Below, piece by piece: positions 21,439 to 30,899 of a stretch of DNA of 52,783 nt; the stretch's first letter is position 1, and every line of letters begins with the position of its first letter. The DNA comes from Sphaerospermopsis kisseleviana NIES-73 (GTDB taxonomy: Bacteria > Cyanobacteriota > Cyanobacteriia > Cyanobacteriales > Nostocaceae): the NCBI RefSeq assembly GCF_002368075.1, contig NZ_AP018314.1, positions 3,824,717 through 3,877,499 on the forward strand, read 5' to 3'. A model generated the notes under the pieces. That model saw nothing but the letters and a program-made list of their open reading frames with translations. It had not been told where the DNA came from and ran no database searches. The position numbers were made by a program, and so were the translations under genes.

Positions 21439-23781
21439 TTAACTGTTCAGTGTTTTAACAACTGTCATTCCTTGAATCCGCCAAGAACCTTGTTTGCGAA
21501 TTAAATCATAACGCACCCGCAAGCGATCCTGAGAAGTCTGTTGAAATTGATTTCGTTGATAAAAGTGGGTAACTTCCCTTACTGTAGCTTCTACCACGGC
21601 ATTATCTGACATATTGCTGGTTTGATTGACAAATTCTACCTTGACATCATGTTCATACTTGCGATAGCGTTTTTCTGCTATATCCTGCTTGACAATTGAT
21701 TGCCATTGTGGTATTGCAGAAACAGTTAAAATTTCATTTAAACGATTAATTTGATGATCTGGACCAAAAACAGCGGCTTTAGTGGATAACCACTTTTCAA
21801 TCACGTCCTGGGCGATCGCTGGTGTCAATTGACCTTCAGGTACTTCTGGTTTGCTGCTATTGGGTTCAGGAATGGTGACTGGTGGTTGATTCAATTCTAT
21901 AGCCAAGGGTGTTCCCTGGACAGTTGGTTGGGGGAAAAACACATTGTTAAACCATCCCCAGACTGTAGAAACTAACAACCAAAAAACTAACAAACCTCCC
22001 ATAGATAGAAACACCAGCCAAACTAAGCGAGTTTTTGCATCTAATGAGTTAGCAAAAGTGCGCCGTCGTCGAGCATGAGAATGTTGATGTTCCGAAACCA
22101 GACTTCGACTATTAACTGCAACGGGCTTGCGCCTTCTACGCTTTTTAGTTTGACTCGTTACATCATAATTACCGGCATTGATTTGCTGGTAATATTCAGT
22201 TCCTGCCTCTTCTGCTGTCGCCGACGGTTCTGGCATTTCTGGGGTGTGACTGTTGCTGTATCTCCTAGAATGCCATTCTGGTGGAGAATAGTTAGCAGAT
22301 TCGGGTACTTCGCTGGGTGCTGAGGTGTAAAACTCAGGATCAGGTGTATAGTTGTGATTTACTGTCCCATTACTAACCCCATGATTAATCCCATTACTAA
22401 CATTGTGATAGCTGTGATAACGGGTACTATTAATTGTTGGTGAGGTAAAAAACTGTTTATTAATTGTAGTCCATTCATCAGTTGCTTGTGTATCTTTTGG
22501 TAAAGCTTCTAAATAAGCTTGTACCTGTTTATCAGCAAAATATTCTTTTAAAGAAGCTTGTTTTTTGACTAAATCTCGAAAATGAGGAAATACCTCTTGT
22601 TGTAACCAATGTTCACAGTACAAACACAATCCTGGTAACAAATCTGGGGAATCTTGAGATTTTTCCCGAATAATAGCTAAAGCTTCATATTCCTGACTTA
22701 GTTCCAAAACACGAGTTGCTTCTTCGGTTTGTCCAAGTAACAAAGCACAGAGAGACTGTTCTAAATGCACATCTTGACGCTTACCAAGACGAATTAACAT
22801 TTGCTTTGCCTGACGAATTAAAGCTGGTTGACGTTGGGCAAAACCCCTGGCGATTAGGGCATAAACTGCTAAATATGTAGACACAGCAGAAGGACGCTTA
22901 CTTTCAGCTTCAAATAATTTATGCTGTTCTGCAACTGTCAAATGGTTGCGTAACTGTTGAATAAATCTCAGAAAATCATCTATATTTAAACCAGATTGGT
23001 CATTACCACTACCATCAATTCCACCCCGCTCTTCTAAAATACTGTGTAATAATTCTAAACCTTGACGGCGTTCTTTGGTTTTTTCTAGAGGTAGTTCCAA
23101 CAACTCTAGAATTCTATAGGGGCGTAGCTTACACAGATCTGCGGCAATTTCCGCTTGCACATTAGGAAACAGACCTTCACGCATTAGTAATTCTTCCCCA
23201 GTTTCCAATGATATAGCAGCATTTTCATAATTACCTTGCTGCCATTGTTCCCGTCCCAGTTCCAAACAAGCTAAAGCCACTGTGAGAATAATATCTGGCA
23301 GTTCAGGACTGGCAAAAAATTCCTCACTGTTAAGATGAGATCCTACTTTCACCCCTGCGGGTTTATTTCTATTTACTAGGTGTGGACGACCTAGCTTCAG
23401 CACTAATTCGTATTCTCCCAACTCTTGGAGAAGCAATAAAGCACCCACTAATTCATCTGGGGCAATTTCGATGCTGAGACTTTGAACATCGTGATTGCGG
23501 TTAATGGTTTCGGTGCTGTTTTCTAATAGCGATGTTGCCCCAAGCCGATCTGGATTGTATGCTTGGGCTAGATAAGCCTGATCGTAGGTACTGCGTTCTC
23601 TGGGATTTGATAAAACCACGTAAGCTTCTTCTATGAGTTGTTTACGAGAGGATATAGCTGCAATGGAATATTCCCGTCTTGGCAATTGAACAATGCGATC
23701 GCTATAAGCTTGCCGCAATTGTTCCTCACTTGCCGCCAACGGTAGTCCTAAAATTCGGTAGTAATCAAGCGGAATTCGCAC
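21439..23781 (-). CDS. ftn2: Cell division protein Ftn2/ZipN/ARC6 homologue
   Basis: The 780-residue protein tethers FtsZ to the inner membrane and organises the cyanobacterial divisome. A J-domain-like N terminus (LDYYRILGLP... to about residue 70, without the HPD signature) is followed by a long helical TPR-like region to about 420. A variable Asn/Ser/Pro-rich linker comes next, then a basic stretch KKRRRRKP. One membrane segment lies at about 577-602 (LVWLVFLSMGGLLVFWLLV), and the C-terminal IMS domain runs from about 640. The start is GTG at 23781, because MRIPLDYYRILGLP begins the conserved domain directly. The order cytoplasm-membrane-periplasm matches ARC6. Confidence 0.94.
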   Translation of the reverse strand: MRIPLDYYRILGLPLAASEEQLRQAYSDRIVQLPRREYSIAAISSRKQLIEEAYVVLSNPRERSTYDQAYLAQAYNPDRLGATSLLENSTETINRNHDVQSLSIEIAPDELVGALLLLQELGEYELVLKLGRPHLVNRNKPAGVKVGSHLNSEEFFASPELPDIILTVALACLELGREQWQQGNYENAAISLETGEELLMREGLFPNVQAEIAADLCKLRPYRILELLELPLEKTKERRQGLELLHSILEERGGIDGSGNDQSGLNIDDFLRFIQQLRNHLTVAEQHKLFEAESKRPSAVSTYLAVYALIARGFAQRQPALIRQAKQMLIRLGKRQDVHLEQSLCALLLGQTEEATRVLELSQEYEALAIIREKSQDSPDLLPGLCLYCEHWLQQEVFPHFRDLVKKQASLKEYFADKQVQAYLEALPKDTQATDEWTTINKQFFTSPTINSTRYHSYHNVSNGINHGVSNGTVNHNYTPDPEFYTSAPSEVPESANYSPPEWHSRRYSNSHTPEMPEPSATAEEAGTEYYQQINAGNYDVTSQTKKRRRRKPVAVNSRSLVSEHQHSHARRRRTFANSLDAKTRLVWLVFLSMGGLLVFWLLVSTVWGWFNNVFFPQPTVQGTPLAIELNQPPVTIPEPNSSKPEVPEGQLTPAIAQDVIEKWLSTKAAVFGPDHQINRLNEILTVSAIPQWQSIVKQDIAEKRYRKYEHDVKVEFVNQTSNMSDNAVVEATVREVTHFYQRNQFQQTSQDRLRVRYDLIRKQGSWRIQGMTVVKTLNS

Positions 23782-25014
23782 AGCCTACTTCCCCTGCACT
23801 GTGTTTACGTGGCATCTCCCAGAGACGGACATGATTAACCTAGAGCATTCCAGGCTTGTAAAACCGTGCCATAATCATAGCTTTAATAATACCGTGTATA
23901 ATATACCAGTTGAGTGTATATCGTAACAGTTTTTTTTGTTTCTTGCTAAGAATAAATATATCCCCAGAATTATTTTCAGCTGTTGATTTAGCACAGCACC
24001 AGTATTTCCCCCAAGATATTACCTGATGCACTAGCCTGAAGTAAATTAGCTTTCGGTTATCATTGCCTTATGTATGTTTAATGTATCTTTGCCTTATTAT
24101 ATATATCTGCTAAATTATAGATATACTCTTATCAGACTTTTACATTTCAACACACAACTAAAGCTTTTGATAGTGGTAGAGATGTTGAACCAACTATAAT
24201 ATAAAATTCGTAATTTGTTTTAGCTGTTTACAGTGTCTTAGTAATAAAACTGCACTACAATTGATTAATGCTGATAACTTAATAACACAATATAGCACGA
24301 TTAATTTTTTATGACCATTACTTAACAAAGAGTAAATTTTTACACAAAAAATTTCAATGACTGTGGCAACACCAAGAAAGAGTAGGGAAGAAGATTTTTG
24401 AGGCAGACCTGATATTAAGATCAGAAAATTGTTAATGGCTATGCAGAAAAACGACTATTCTGATTGCTAACTTAAAGAGCGAACATAAAAAGCCACAGTT
24501 ACGACACCAAAGACCAAAAATAGGCAATAAACATTAAAAAATGGCAAAATTACACCTTAACTATTCCATACCAATCTTTTTTAAGTCAGAAATGAAGATT
24601 TTATAGTTAGCAGATTGACTTTTACCAAGGCTGCCCTATTTCCAGCTAACATTATTAAGACTTGCTTACAGCAGATTACAGAGAAATGAGGTGGAGAATC
24701 TAATTTCAAGGTCAGATACTAAGGCCGTTTTACTCTTGACTCTTGACTCCTGTAAGGGCGAAGCATTCGGGCAACCCATGATCAATTTTTGTCCAAGGCT
24801 ATTTTCCTGTAAGGGCGTTCGCGAAGCGTGCTGGAAGCATCAGCATTCGGGCGATAAATTATCAATTTTGATTACAGGTTATTTTCCGAATGCCTGTCTG
24901 CCGACAGGCAGGCTTCGCCCCTACTTCGCCCCTAGTTCGCCCCTACGACTCCTGACTCCTGCTATAACTTTAAAACCGTAGCTTTAACTTTTACGACAGG
25001 GATACTTCACAATA
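23782..25014. other. Long spacer upstream of pdhA
   Basis: About 1.2 kb without a supported gene. Up to about 24720 the DNA is AT-rich and shows no coding bias; a 63-codon reverse frame near 23840 has no start signal or recognisable sequence. From 24735 to 24965 it consists of palindromic and heptamer repeats. The region just before pdhA has no clear promoter consensus. Confidence 0.6.
24752..24947. repeat. Compound palindromic repeat, GAAGCATTCGG family
   Basis: GTAAGGGCGAAGCATTCGG at 24752 begins one partial copy. A second starts at about 24811 with the GTTCGCGAAGCGTGCT core and AAGCATCAGCATTCGGGCGA. The right side has CCGAATGCC, a short extra palindrome CTGTCTGCCGACAGGCAG, then three TTCGCCCCTA copies. 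It is therefore a truncated copy fused to a full one. Confidence 0.85.
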
Positions 25015-26052
25015 ATGGTTCAAGAACGCACGTTACCCAAATTTGATACTTCTACAGTCCAGATTACCAAAGCAGAAGGACTGGAATTATACGAAGACAT
25101 GACTTTAGGGCGCTTTTTTGAAGACAAATGCGCCGAAATGTACTACCGGGGAAAAATGTTTGGTTTTGTCCACCTGTACAACGGACAAGAAGCCGTTTCC
25201 AGTGGTATTATTCGGGGAGCAATGCGACCTGGTGAAGACTTCGTTTCCAGTACCTACCGTGACCACGTTCACGCTTTGAGTGCAGGAGTACCAGCTAGAG
25301 AGGTAATGGCAGAATTATTTGGTAAGGCCACAGGATGCAGCAAAGGGCGCGGTGGTTCAATGCATATGTTTTCTGCTGAACATCGTTTATTAGGTGGCTA
25401 TGCTTTCGTAGCTGAAGGTATTCCCGTCGCATCTGGGGCAGCTTTTCAAAGTAAATACCGTCGGGAAGTCTTAGGAGACAAAACAGCAGATCAAGTAACT
25501 GCTTGTTTCTTTGGTGACGGTGCTGCTAACAACGGGCAATTTTTCGAGACTTTAAATATGGCAGCACTTTGGAAACTGCCAATTATTTTTGTGGTAGAAA
25601 ATAATAAGTGGGCGATTGGCATGGCTCACGAACGGGCAACATCAGATCCCGAAATTTACAAAAAAGCCAGCGTGTTTAACATGGTAGGCGTGGAAGTAGA
25701 CGGGATGGATATTTTAGCAGTGCGCCAAGTCGCCCAAGAAGCCGTAGCCCGCGCCCGTGCAGGGGAAGGACCCACCCTCATTGAAGCCCTCACCTATCGT
25801 TTCCGTGGTCACTCTTTAGCAGATCCCGACGAACTCCGCAGCAAAGAAGAAAAAGATTTTTGGTTTTCTCGTGATCCGATTAAAAAGCTAGGTGCTTATT
25901 TGGTAGAACACAACCTAGCTACAGAAGCAGAACTCAAAGACATTGAAAAGAAAATTCAGGGTGTGATTGAGGATGCGGTGAAATTCGCAGAAAGCAGTCC
26001 CGAACCAGATGCGAGCGAATTATATCGCTTTATCTTTGCAGAAGACGAATAG
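25015..26052 (+). CDS. pdhA: Pyruvate dehydrogenase E1 component, alpha subunit
   Basis: This 345-residue thiamine-diphosphate-dependent subunit decarboxylates pyruvate in the PDH complex. The TPP motif [20 protein letters not shown] is followed by PIIFVVENN. The segments [30 protein letters not shown] and [16 protein letters not shown] (the phosphorylation-loop region in eukaryotic homologues) are all present. The beta subunit is not adjacent, which is usual in cyanobacteria. Start ATG at 25015; full length. Confidence 0.97.
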   Translation: MVQERTLPKFDTSTVQITKAEGLELYEDMTLGRFFEDKCAEMYYRGKMFGFVHLYNGQEAVSSGIIRGAMRPGEDFVSSTYRDHVHALSAGVPAREVMAELFGKATGCSKGRGGSMHMFSAEHRLLGGYAFVAEGIPVASGAAFQSKYRREVLGDKTADQVTACFFGDGAANNGQFFETLNMAALWKLPIIFVVENNKWAIGMAHERATSDPEIYKKASVFNMVGVEVDGMDILAVRQVAQEAVARARAGEGPTLIEALTYRFRGHSLADPDELRSKEEKDFWFSRDPIKKLGAYLVEHNLATEAELKDIEKKIQGVIEDAVKFAESSPEPDASELYRFIFAEDE

Positions 26053-26054
26053 GT

Positions 26055-26179
26055 TGGGGACTGGGGACTGGGGACTGGGGACTGGGAAAGAAGCAGGGGA
26101 GCAGGGAGCAGGGGAGCAGGGGGAAATTATTTGTATTTTCCCAATCACCAATCACCAATCACCAATCACCAATCACCAA
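26055..26179. repeat. Three successive short tandem arrays
   Basis: (GGGACTG)n at about 26055-26086, (GCAGGGGA)n-like words at 26093-26122 and (ATCACCA)n at about 26142-26178. The last one reaches two bases before the ATG of the next gene, so no Shine-Dalgarno can be seen there. Confidence 0.93.
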
Positions 26180-26181
26180 AT

Positions 26182-27051
26182 ATGTTTACCATTACTGAAC
26201 AACAACAACAATACAAAACCTACATCCTCGCGGATACTACGGCTGGTTCTCATCTGGAAGTAGTACCAGAAAGAGGGGGTATTATTACTCGTTGGCGTTT
26301 GCAAGGTCAGGAAATTCTCTATTTAGATACAGAAAGGTTCGCTAACCCAGAGTTAAGTATTCGTGGCGGTGTCCCCATTTTGTTTCCTATCTGTGGGAAT
26401 TTGCCGGATAATACTTACACCTACAACGGTAAACAATATACTCTGAAACAGCACGGCTTTGGGCGAGATTTACCTTGGGAAGTGACAAACCAAGTTACTG
26501 AAGGTAAGGTTAGTTTAAGCGTAGTTCTCAAAAGTAATGAGGTAACACGCGCTGTTTATCCTTTTGATTTTCAGCTAACTTTTACCTACACGCTACAAGG
26601 TAATTCTTTGGTCATCGATCAGGTTTATCAAAATCTGTCTAATGTGCCGATGCCGTTTTCGGCTGGGTTTCATCCCTATTTTCAGTGTGGTGATAAGTCC
26701 CAGTTAGAGTTTAATATTCCCTCTGGACAGTATCTAGACCAGAAAACCAAGGAAATGCACCCGTTTAACGGTCATTTCGATTTTGCAAGGGATGAGATAG
26801 ATTTTGCTTTTGGTCATTTGCGGAGTCAGTCAGCAGCAGTTACAGATCATAGCCGCAAGTTGAAATTGACCCTTGACTATGATGATATCTATGCTATGCT
26901 GGTCTTCTGGACGTTGAAGGGTAAGGATTTTTATTGTCTTGAACCTTGGACGGCTGGACGCAACTCGCTCAATACTGGTGAAAACCTAACTGTGTTAGCG
27001 CCAGGAGCAAGCAAAACTACCTCGGTGAAATTAACTGCGGATTTTTTCTGA
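26182..27051 (+). CDS. Aldose 1-epimerase family protein
   Basis: A 289-residue galactose-mutarotase-like protein, probably acting on hexose or hexose-6-phosphate anomers. The family shows in GGIITRWRLQGQEILYLD, GGVPILFPICGNLPDNTYTY, LKQHGFGRDLPWEV (with the catalytic-site His) and the later SAGFHPYFQ. The C terminus WTAGRNSLNTGENLTVLAPG is typical of the YeaD-like branch. The start is the ATG at 26182; a frame opening at 26131 would translate the heptamer repeat and is rejected. Downstream of pdhA in the same direction, 129 bp apart. Confidence 0.88.
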   Translation: MFTITEQQQQYKTYILADTTAGSHLEVVPERGGIITRWRLQGQEILYLDTERFANPELSIRGGVPILFPICGNLPDNTYTYNGKQYTLKQHGFGRDLPWEVTNQVTEGKVSLSVVLKSNEVTRAVYPFDFQLTFTYTLQGNSLVIDQVYQNLSNVPMPFSAGFHPYFQCGDKSQLEFNIPSGQYLDQKTKEMHPFNGHFDFARDEIDFAFGHLRSQSAAVTDHSRKLKLTLDYDDIYAMLVFWTLKGKDFYCLEPWTAGRNSLNTGENLTVLAPGASKTTSVKLTADFF

Positions 27052-27109
27052 AAAACAGTTGACAATCTAGAGAGAGTTTGTTATATTAAAAAAGTTGCGA
27101 AATGCAAAA

Positions 27110-27181
27110 GGGTCGCTAACTCAACGGTAGAGTACTCGGCTTTTAACCGATTAGTTCCGGGTTCGAATCCCGGGCGACCCA
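27110..27181 (+). tRNA. tRNA-Lys (TTT)
   Basis: A 72-base cloverleaf: acceptor GGGTCGC against GCGACCC, D-arm ACTCAACGGTAGAGT, anticodon loop CTTTTAA with anticodon TTT, T-arm CCGGGTTCGAATCCCGG. The outermost anticodon-stem pair is a C-T mismatch. Discriminator A; CCA not encoded. Confidence 0.97.
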
Positions 27182-27200
27182 TAAAAAGCCAAATGATGAT

Positions 27201-27240
27201 ATTTTGTCTGAATCAGGATTTCCAGGATTTAAGGGTTGTT
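27201..27240. repeat. Single TCCTG-type repeat, CAGGA orientation
   Basis: TTTTGTCTGAATCAGGATTT followed by CCAGGATTTAAGG is one copy of the repeat that surrounds the GxxExxY gene at 87-482, here 27 kb away and just before an antitoxin-like gene. Confidence 0.75.
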
Positions 27241-27254
27241 GGAGATAATGAACT

Positions 27255-27413
27255 ATGCTAAAGACTGTTCAAGGAATCTACCGGAATGGTAAAATCGAGT
27301 TAACTGAAATTCCAGCCAATATCATAGAAAGTCCAGTTTTAATAACTTTTATAGAAACTCCAACTCCAGAAAATATAACCATACCCACAACGGAAGAATG
27401 GGGTGAAATATGA
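27255..27413 (+). CDS. Small antitoxin-like protein (AF2212/DUF104-like)
   Basis: A 52-residue protein beginning MLKTVQGIYRNGKIELTEIP, the typical opening strand pair of AF2212/DUF104-like antitoxins, followed by SPVLITFIETP and an acidic tail. The usual family length is somewhat greater, so the C terminus may be shortened. GGAGA lies nine bases before the ATG. No toxin gene follows; the next gene is the reverse-strand kinase. It is thus an orphan antitoxin or a remnant. Family assignment rests on the N-terminal half only. Confidence 0.55.
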   Translation: MLKTVQGIYRNGKIELTEIPANIIESPVLITFIETPTPENITIPTTEEWGEI

Positions 27414-27474
27414 CAATTAGTCCCGACAGCTTTTAGTCTAGGGATAGGGGGCGTTGTAGTTCGCCCCGTCGGAG

Positions 27475-29850
27475 TTATTCCCGGCAAATGAAAGGTATGA
27501 GATCTTTGTCTATGTTTTTTGGAACTATAAATACAAAACCACTGGAATGACAATTAGGTTGTAGTTTCACCATTGTGATTTTCCCATTGTTGGGTTCGCT
27601 GTCAACAAAACGCACCACTCCAGTCGCACCTGCAACGGAAAAGTTGGAGCTAGACAACACTTGCTGAATACCCTTCCGTGTAGGGTTTTGCTCTAAAGCT
27701 TTACTTAATACCAACACAGCATCATAGCTATTGACACTGCGCCAAGTAATCTCTGTGTTGGTGGGGAAATTAGTGATTTTCCACAAAGTTTGAGCTTGCT
27801 CTGCAAACGCGGAGTTAATTTCGTTCATGGGATGCCAAGGTATTGCCCAAACTGTGCGTTTAATTCCTGGTGAAGATGTAATCTGATCTGATGTTAATAA
27901 ATCAGGATTGTAGAGACTATTACCTGCAATTATCCAAGATTGGTTGACGTTTGATTGAATGACCTCTAAGGCTTCTTGAATGCTATCACGCAATCCCACA
28001 CCAGCATCAGGAATCAGGACAATTGCCGTTGCTCCTTGGCTTTGCGCTTGATTTAATGCTATTTTGGCATCAAATTTATTGCTGGCGAGATTAAAAGCTG
28101 GTTGGTGGTCAATCACATGACCAGATAACGACCTTGCTGATGCTCGGAACTGATTGGCTAGAGATTCAGCATACTCACTACCTTCACTATAAAAAACTGC
28201 TGCTTTGCGTTGTTTTAGTTCGGAAAATACATAAGTTGCCATTCTTGGTCCGGCAACGGCAGTACTAGAGACGGTCCGGAAAAAAAAGGGCCCTTTGAGA
28301 TTATGGGAGGTTGCAGTAGGAGAAACTAACACTAATTTTTCTCGGCTATAAATAGGCAAGGTTAGGTTAGTGGTGTCGCTGGTATAGTGACCAACAACAG
28401 CTAGTAAATCACGATACTTTACCAAACGCTCGGCAACTTTGAGGGCAGTATTGACGATTGTACCTTGAGCATTTGGACGATTACTATCATCAGCAATGAT
28501 AATTCGCAGAGGCTGACCTTTTTCTAGTGCCTCAGTTTGAGCTTGAGCCGCACCCCTGAGTATTTGTAGACCCATAGCAGTAGAACGTTCTAGGGAAACT
28601 GCAACGGCAATTGTATAAATCTTATTGGCTGGGAATTGGATTTGAATTTTGGCATTATTGAGGTAGATTAAAGTTTCTGCATCTGCTTCTTGATTGAAAG
28701 CGGCTTCAAATAAATTCACAGCCTTCGCAAAATTTTGCTGGCGATATTTTTCAATAGCTAATTGTTTGGCTGGTGGAGGCTGACCATTTCCCCAAAAACT
28801 ACTAGGAATCAGACTTTCTTCGCCGCAACTGAGATGATCGTCTAGTGTTTGGTCACAAGTGCGAGGGATGGCAATTTCTTGATATATTTGTTTACCAACA
28901 ATTAGCAGCAAAACACCACAAGTTGTTGTTAATAATAATTTTTGCCATTGCAGGTGGGGATGTTTTTCAATCTGCGCGATTTGCTCAAGAATAACTTGCG
29001 CGTTTTTTGGGCGTTGCTTACAGTCAGCAACGGTCATCGTTTGAATTAGGGTAATTAATTTTTTCGGAGTTTTTGGATCTTTGATATATTTAGACCAATT
29101 AAGTAAATCTTCATAGTTATCGCCTGCGGGGTCAATACCTGTTAGTAAATAAATCAAAGTCCGACCCAAGGCATAAAAATCTGATTGTAAAACAGCGTAA
29201 CCGTCACGTTGTTCGGGAGCAGTGTAACCAATGGAATGAATAACTGTCACCTGCTTACCGTTAACAATAGTTTGGGTTAATTTCCGTGCAGTCCCAAAAT
29301 CAATTAACACTAATTTGCCATCAGGACGAAGCATAATATTTGCAGGTTTAATATCGCGATGGAATAACTTCTGCTCATGAACAAATTGCAAAATCTCCGT
29401 TATTTGGGTCAGCCAATTTAATGCTATTTTATAAGATGTTAAATATTTATTTTTAGATAGCCAAATTTGTAAATCTTGTCCTGGTATTTTCTCCATGACA
29501 AAACAGCGTAATTGGCGATTTGTATTTAAAACAAGCGGAAATATCACTTCACCAACAGGTAAACCAGGATGTCGTAAACTGATCAGAATTGATGCTTCTT
29601 GCTCAAAGAGTCGCTCTAGTTCTGGTGAGACTTCTTTGAGAGATTTAAGAACTTTCGGCTTTTCTGGGTTAAGTAAATCTTGAATTTCAAATACTTCTGT
29701 ATACCTTGTATAGTTATCTTGTTCAGCTTGCAAGGGATGTTTGATTAAATAGCGATTTTGTAGTATCAGCGGCGTTTGACAGTTTTGACATACGGCACAG
29801 TTATCAGGATTTTTGCGCCGTGAACAATCGGGATTGATGCAATAAGCCAT
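27475..29850 (-). CDS. Ser/Thr protein kinase fused to a periplasmic-binding-type sensor
   Basis: A 791-residue protein. Residues 4-25 hold a four-cysteine zinc-ribbon-like knot (C4, C9, C18/C21, C24). The kinase domain covers about 33-295: likely ATP-binding K69, HRDIKPAN at 164-171 with D166 and N171, DFG at 184-186, and APE at 211-213. One membrane segment lies at about 303-319. After a short TPR-like stretch (about 360-410), residues 415-770 form a type 1 periplasmic-binding domain as in Leu/Ile/Val-binding proteins (VAVSLERSTAMGLQILRGAA..., VVGHYTSDTT, VLVSPTATS). The architecture suggests an extracytoplasmic small molecule controlling a cytoplasmic kinase. The ligand and targets are unknown. 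Confidence 0.9.
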   Translation of the reverse strand: MAYCINPDCSRRKNPDNCAVCQNCQTPLILQNRYLIKHPLQAEQDNYTRYTEVFEIQDLLNPEKPKVLKSLKEVSPELERLFEQEASILISLRHPGLPVGEVIFPLVLNTNRQLRCFVMEKIPGQDLQIWLSKNKYLTSYKIALNWLTQITEILQFVHEQKLFHRDIKPANIMLRPDGKLVLIDFGTARKLTQTIVNGKQVTVIHSIGYTAPEQRDGYAVLQSDFYALGRTLIYLLTGIDPAGDNYEDLLNWSKYIKDPKTPKKLITLIQTMTVADCKQRPKNAQVILEQIAQIEKHPHLQWQKLLLTTTCGVLLLIVGKQIYQEIAIPRTCDQTLDDHLSCGEESLIPSSFWGNGQPPPAKQLAIEKYRQQNFAKAVNLFEAAFNQEADAETLIYLNNAKIQIQFPANKIYTIAVAVSLERSTAMGLQILRGAAQAQTEALEKGQPLRIIIADDSNRPNAQGTIVNTALKVAERLVKYRDLLAVVGHYTSDTTNLTLPIYSREKLVLVSPTATSHNLKGPFFFRTVSSTAVAGPRMATYVFSELKQRKAAVFYSEGSEYAESLANQFRASARSLSGHVIDHQPAFNLASNKFDAKIALNQAQSQGATAIVLIPDAGVGLRDSIQEALEVIQSNVNQSWIIAGNSLYNPDLLTSDQITSSPGIKRTVWAIPWHPMNEINSAFAEQAQTLWKITNFPTNTEITWRSVNSYDAVLVLSKALEQNPTRKGIQQVLSSSNFSVAGATGVVRFVDSEPNNGKITMVKLQPNCHSSGFVFIVPKNIDKDLIPFICRE

Positions 29851-29865
29851 AAACTCAGGACGATC

Positions 29866-29900
29866 ACCAAATAATTAAGCAAATAATTAAGCAAATAATA
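29866..29900. repeat. Short tandem repeat (AAATAATTAAGC)n
   Basis: A 12-base word occurs nearly three times just upstream of the kinase gene, on its promoter side. Confidence 0.75.
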
Positions 29901-30106
29901 CAGATATTTTAAATGGAATTACGCAAAAGTACCAAAAAGCTTACGTACCGTAACGAAATCATGTCATCCTTGGCGCTTATTAATGGCTAATCAATAATTT
30001 GTCAAGCTCACTTTTAGATCAGTGACTGAGTGAGCCAAAACTGGACTAGCGCACACCAACTAATTCAGCGAAATTACTAATATACCTCAGCATTAAGGAG
30101 AAATCC

Positions 30107-30566
30107 ATGAAGCGTTTTATCTCAACTGCTGCTGCTACGGTTACGTTAGTCCTTTCGTTGTCTACACAAGCGATATCTGCTGTGGGAAAAGCCCACGATC
30201 AGATTTCAGATTAAAGCTTCTCCTAGTACGGCTTTAGACAGACAATCATCCATCATCATGGAGTTGAACTCTGAGCAAGATGAGGAAACATACCTCAATC
30301 TAGGTGTTTTCTGCTTGCTATTCGGAAACTGGCAAGGGGCAATTGAGAATTTCGACCAAGCTATACGTATTAATCCTAACGTTGCTGAAGCTTACGGCAT
30401 CAGAGGTATTGCCCGTTTGCAATTAGGAGACGTGAAAGGTGCTACTGAGGATTTACAGAAAGCGGCTGATATCTTTCAACAAAAAGGGAAAATAGCCGAG
30501 TACCAAGAGGTAATGAACATAATTAAAGAAATTAACAATAAATCAACTGATGCTGTCATCAGTTAG
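30107..30566 (+). pseudogene. Secreted TPR protein split by a frameshift
   Basis: The ATG at 30107 has a strong AAGGAG eight bases upstream and encodes a signal peptide (MKRFISTAAATVTLVLSLST, cleavage near QAISA). The frame stops at 30214 after 35 residues. A second frame, open from before 30183, continues through IKASPSTALDRQSS into a TPR protein (LNLGVFCLLFGNWQGAIENF, then AYGIRGIARLQLGDVKGA) ending at 30566. A one-base change between about 30185 and 30210 would join them into one secreted TPR protein of about 153 residues. An alternative is independent translation from the ATG at 30258. A sequencing error is possible. Confidence 0.7.
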
Positions 30567-30605
30567 AGATTAAGACAATCAATCATTTGTCAAATATTAA
30601 TAGTG

Positions 30606-30862
30606 ATGAAAATCATGAGTAAATCCAAAGGTTTTATTTTCTTGAAGCAATTTCCTTTATCATTGCAAATTGCGATCGCTCTCATTCTAGCCACCATCCT
30701 GGGAATTTTACTTCGGTAGGTTTGCCAACTCAATATATTGCTTTATTGATTACGGTTGATTGGTTTCTTGATCGTTGTCGCACTGCAATTAATCTGATGG
30801 GTGATATGACTATTAGTTGTTTGTTGGATGGTCAAAAACAGCAAATTGAAATTGGTAAATAA
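30606..30862 (+). pseudogene. Dicarboxylate/amino acid:cation symporter, internally deleted
   Basis: The first 37 codons encode a symporter-type N terminus ([20 protein letters not shown]) and stop at 30719. Immediately after, in another frame, comes [20 protein letters not shown] with RTAINLMGD, the signature near the C terminus of DAACS-family (GltP/GltT-like) symporters, ending with the TAA at 30860. The roughly 350 residues of transport core that normally separate them are missing. The gene has therefore lost its middle and cannot make a transporter. Confidence 0.75.
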
Positions 30863-30899
30863 TTCTGAATATGTTCCGTATTTGGGAGATGATTTATCT

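Noticed and set aside
23840-24031. A 63-codon reverse frame upstream of the ARC6/Ftn2 gene
   Set aside because: No ribosome binding site and no recognisable sequence; composition looks like the surrounding AT-rich spacer.
24691-24981. A 96-codon forward frame before pdhA
   Set aside because: It translates the compound palindromic repeat and its flanking heptamers; similar reverse frames appear over the other repeat copies.
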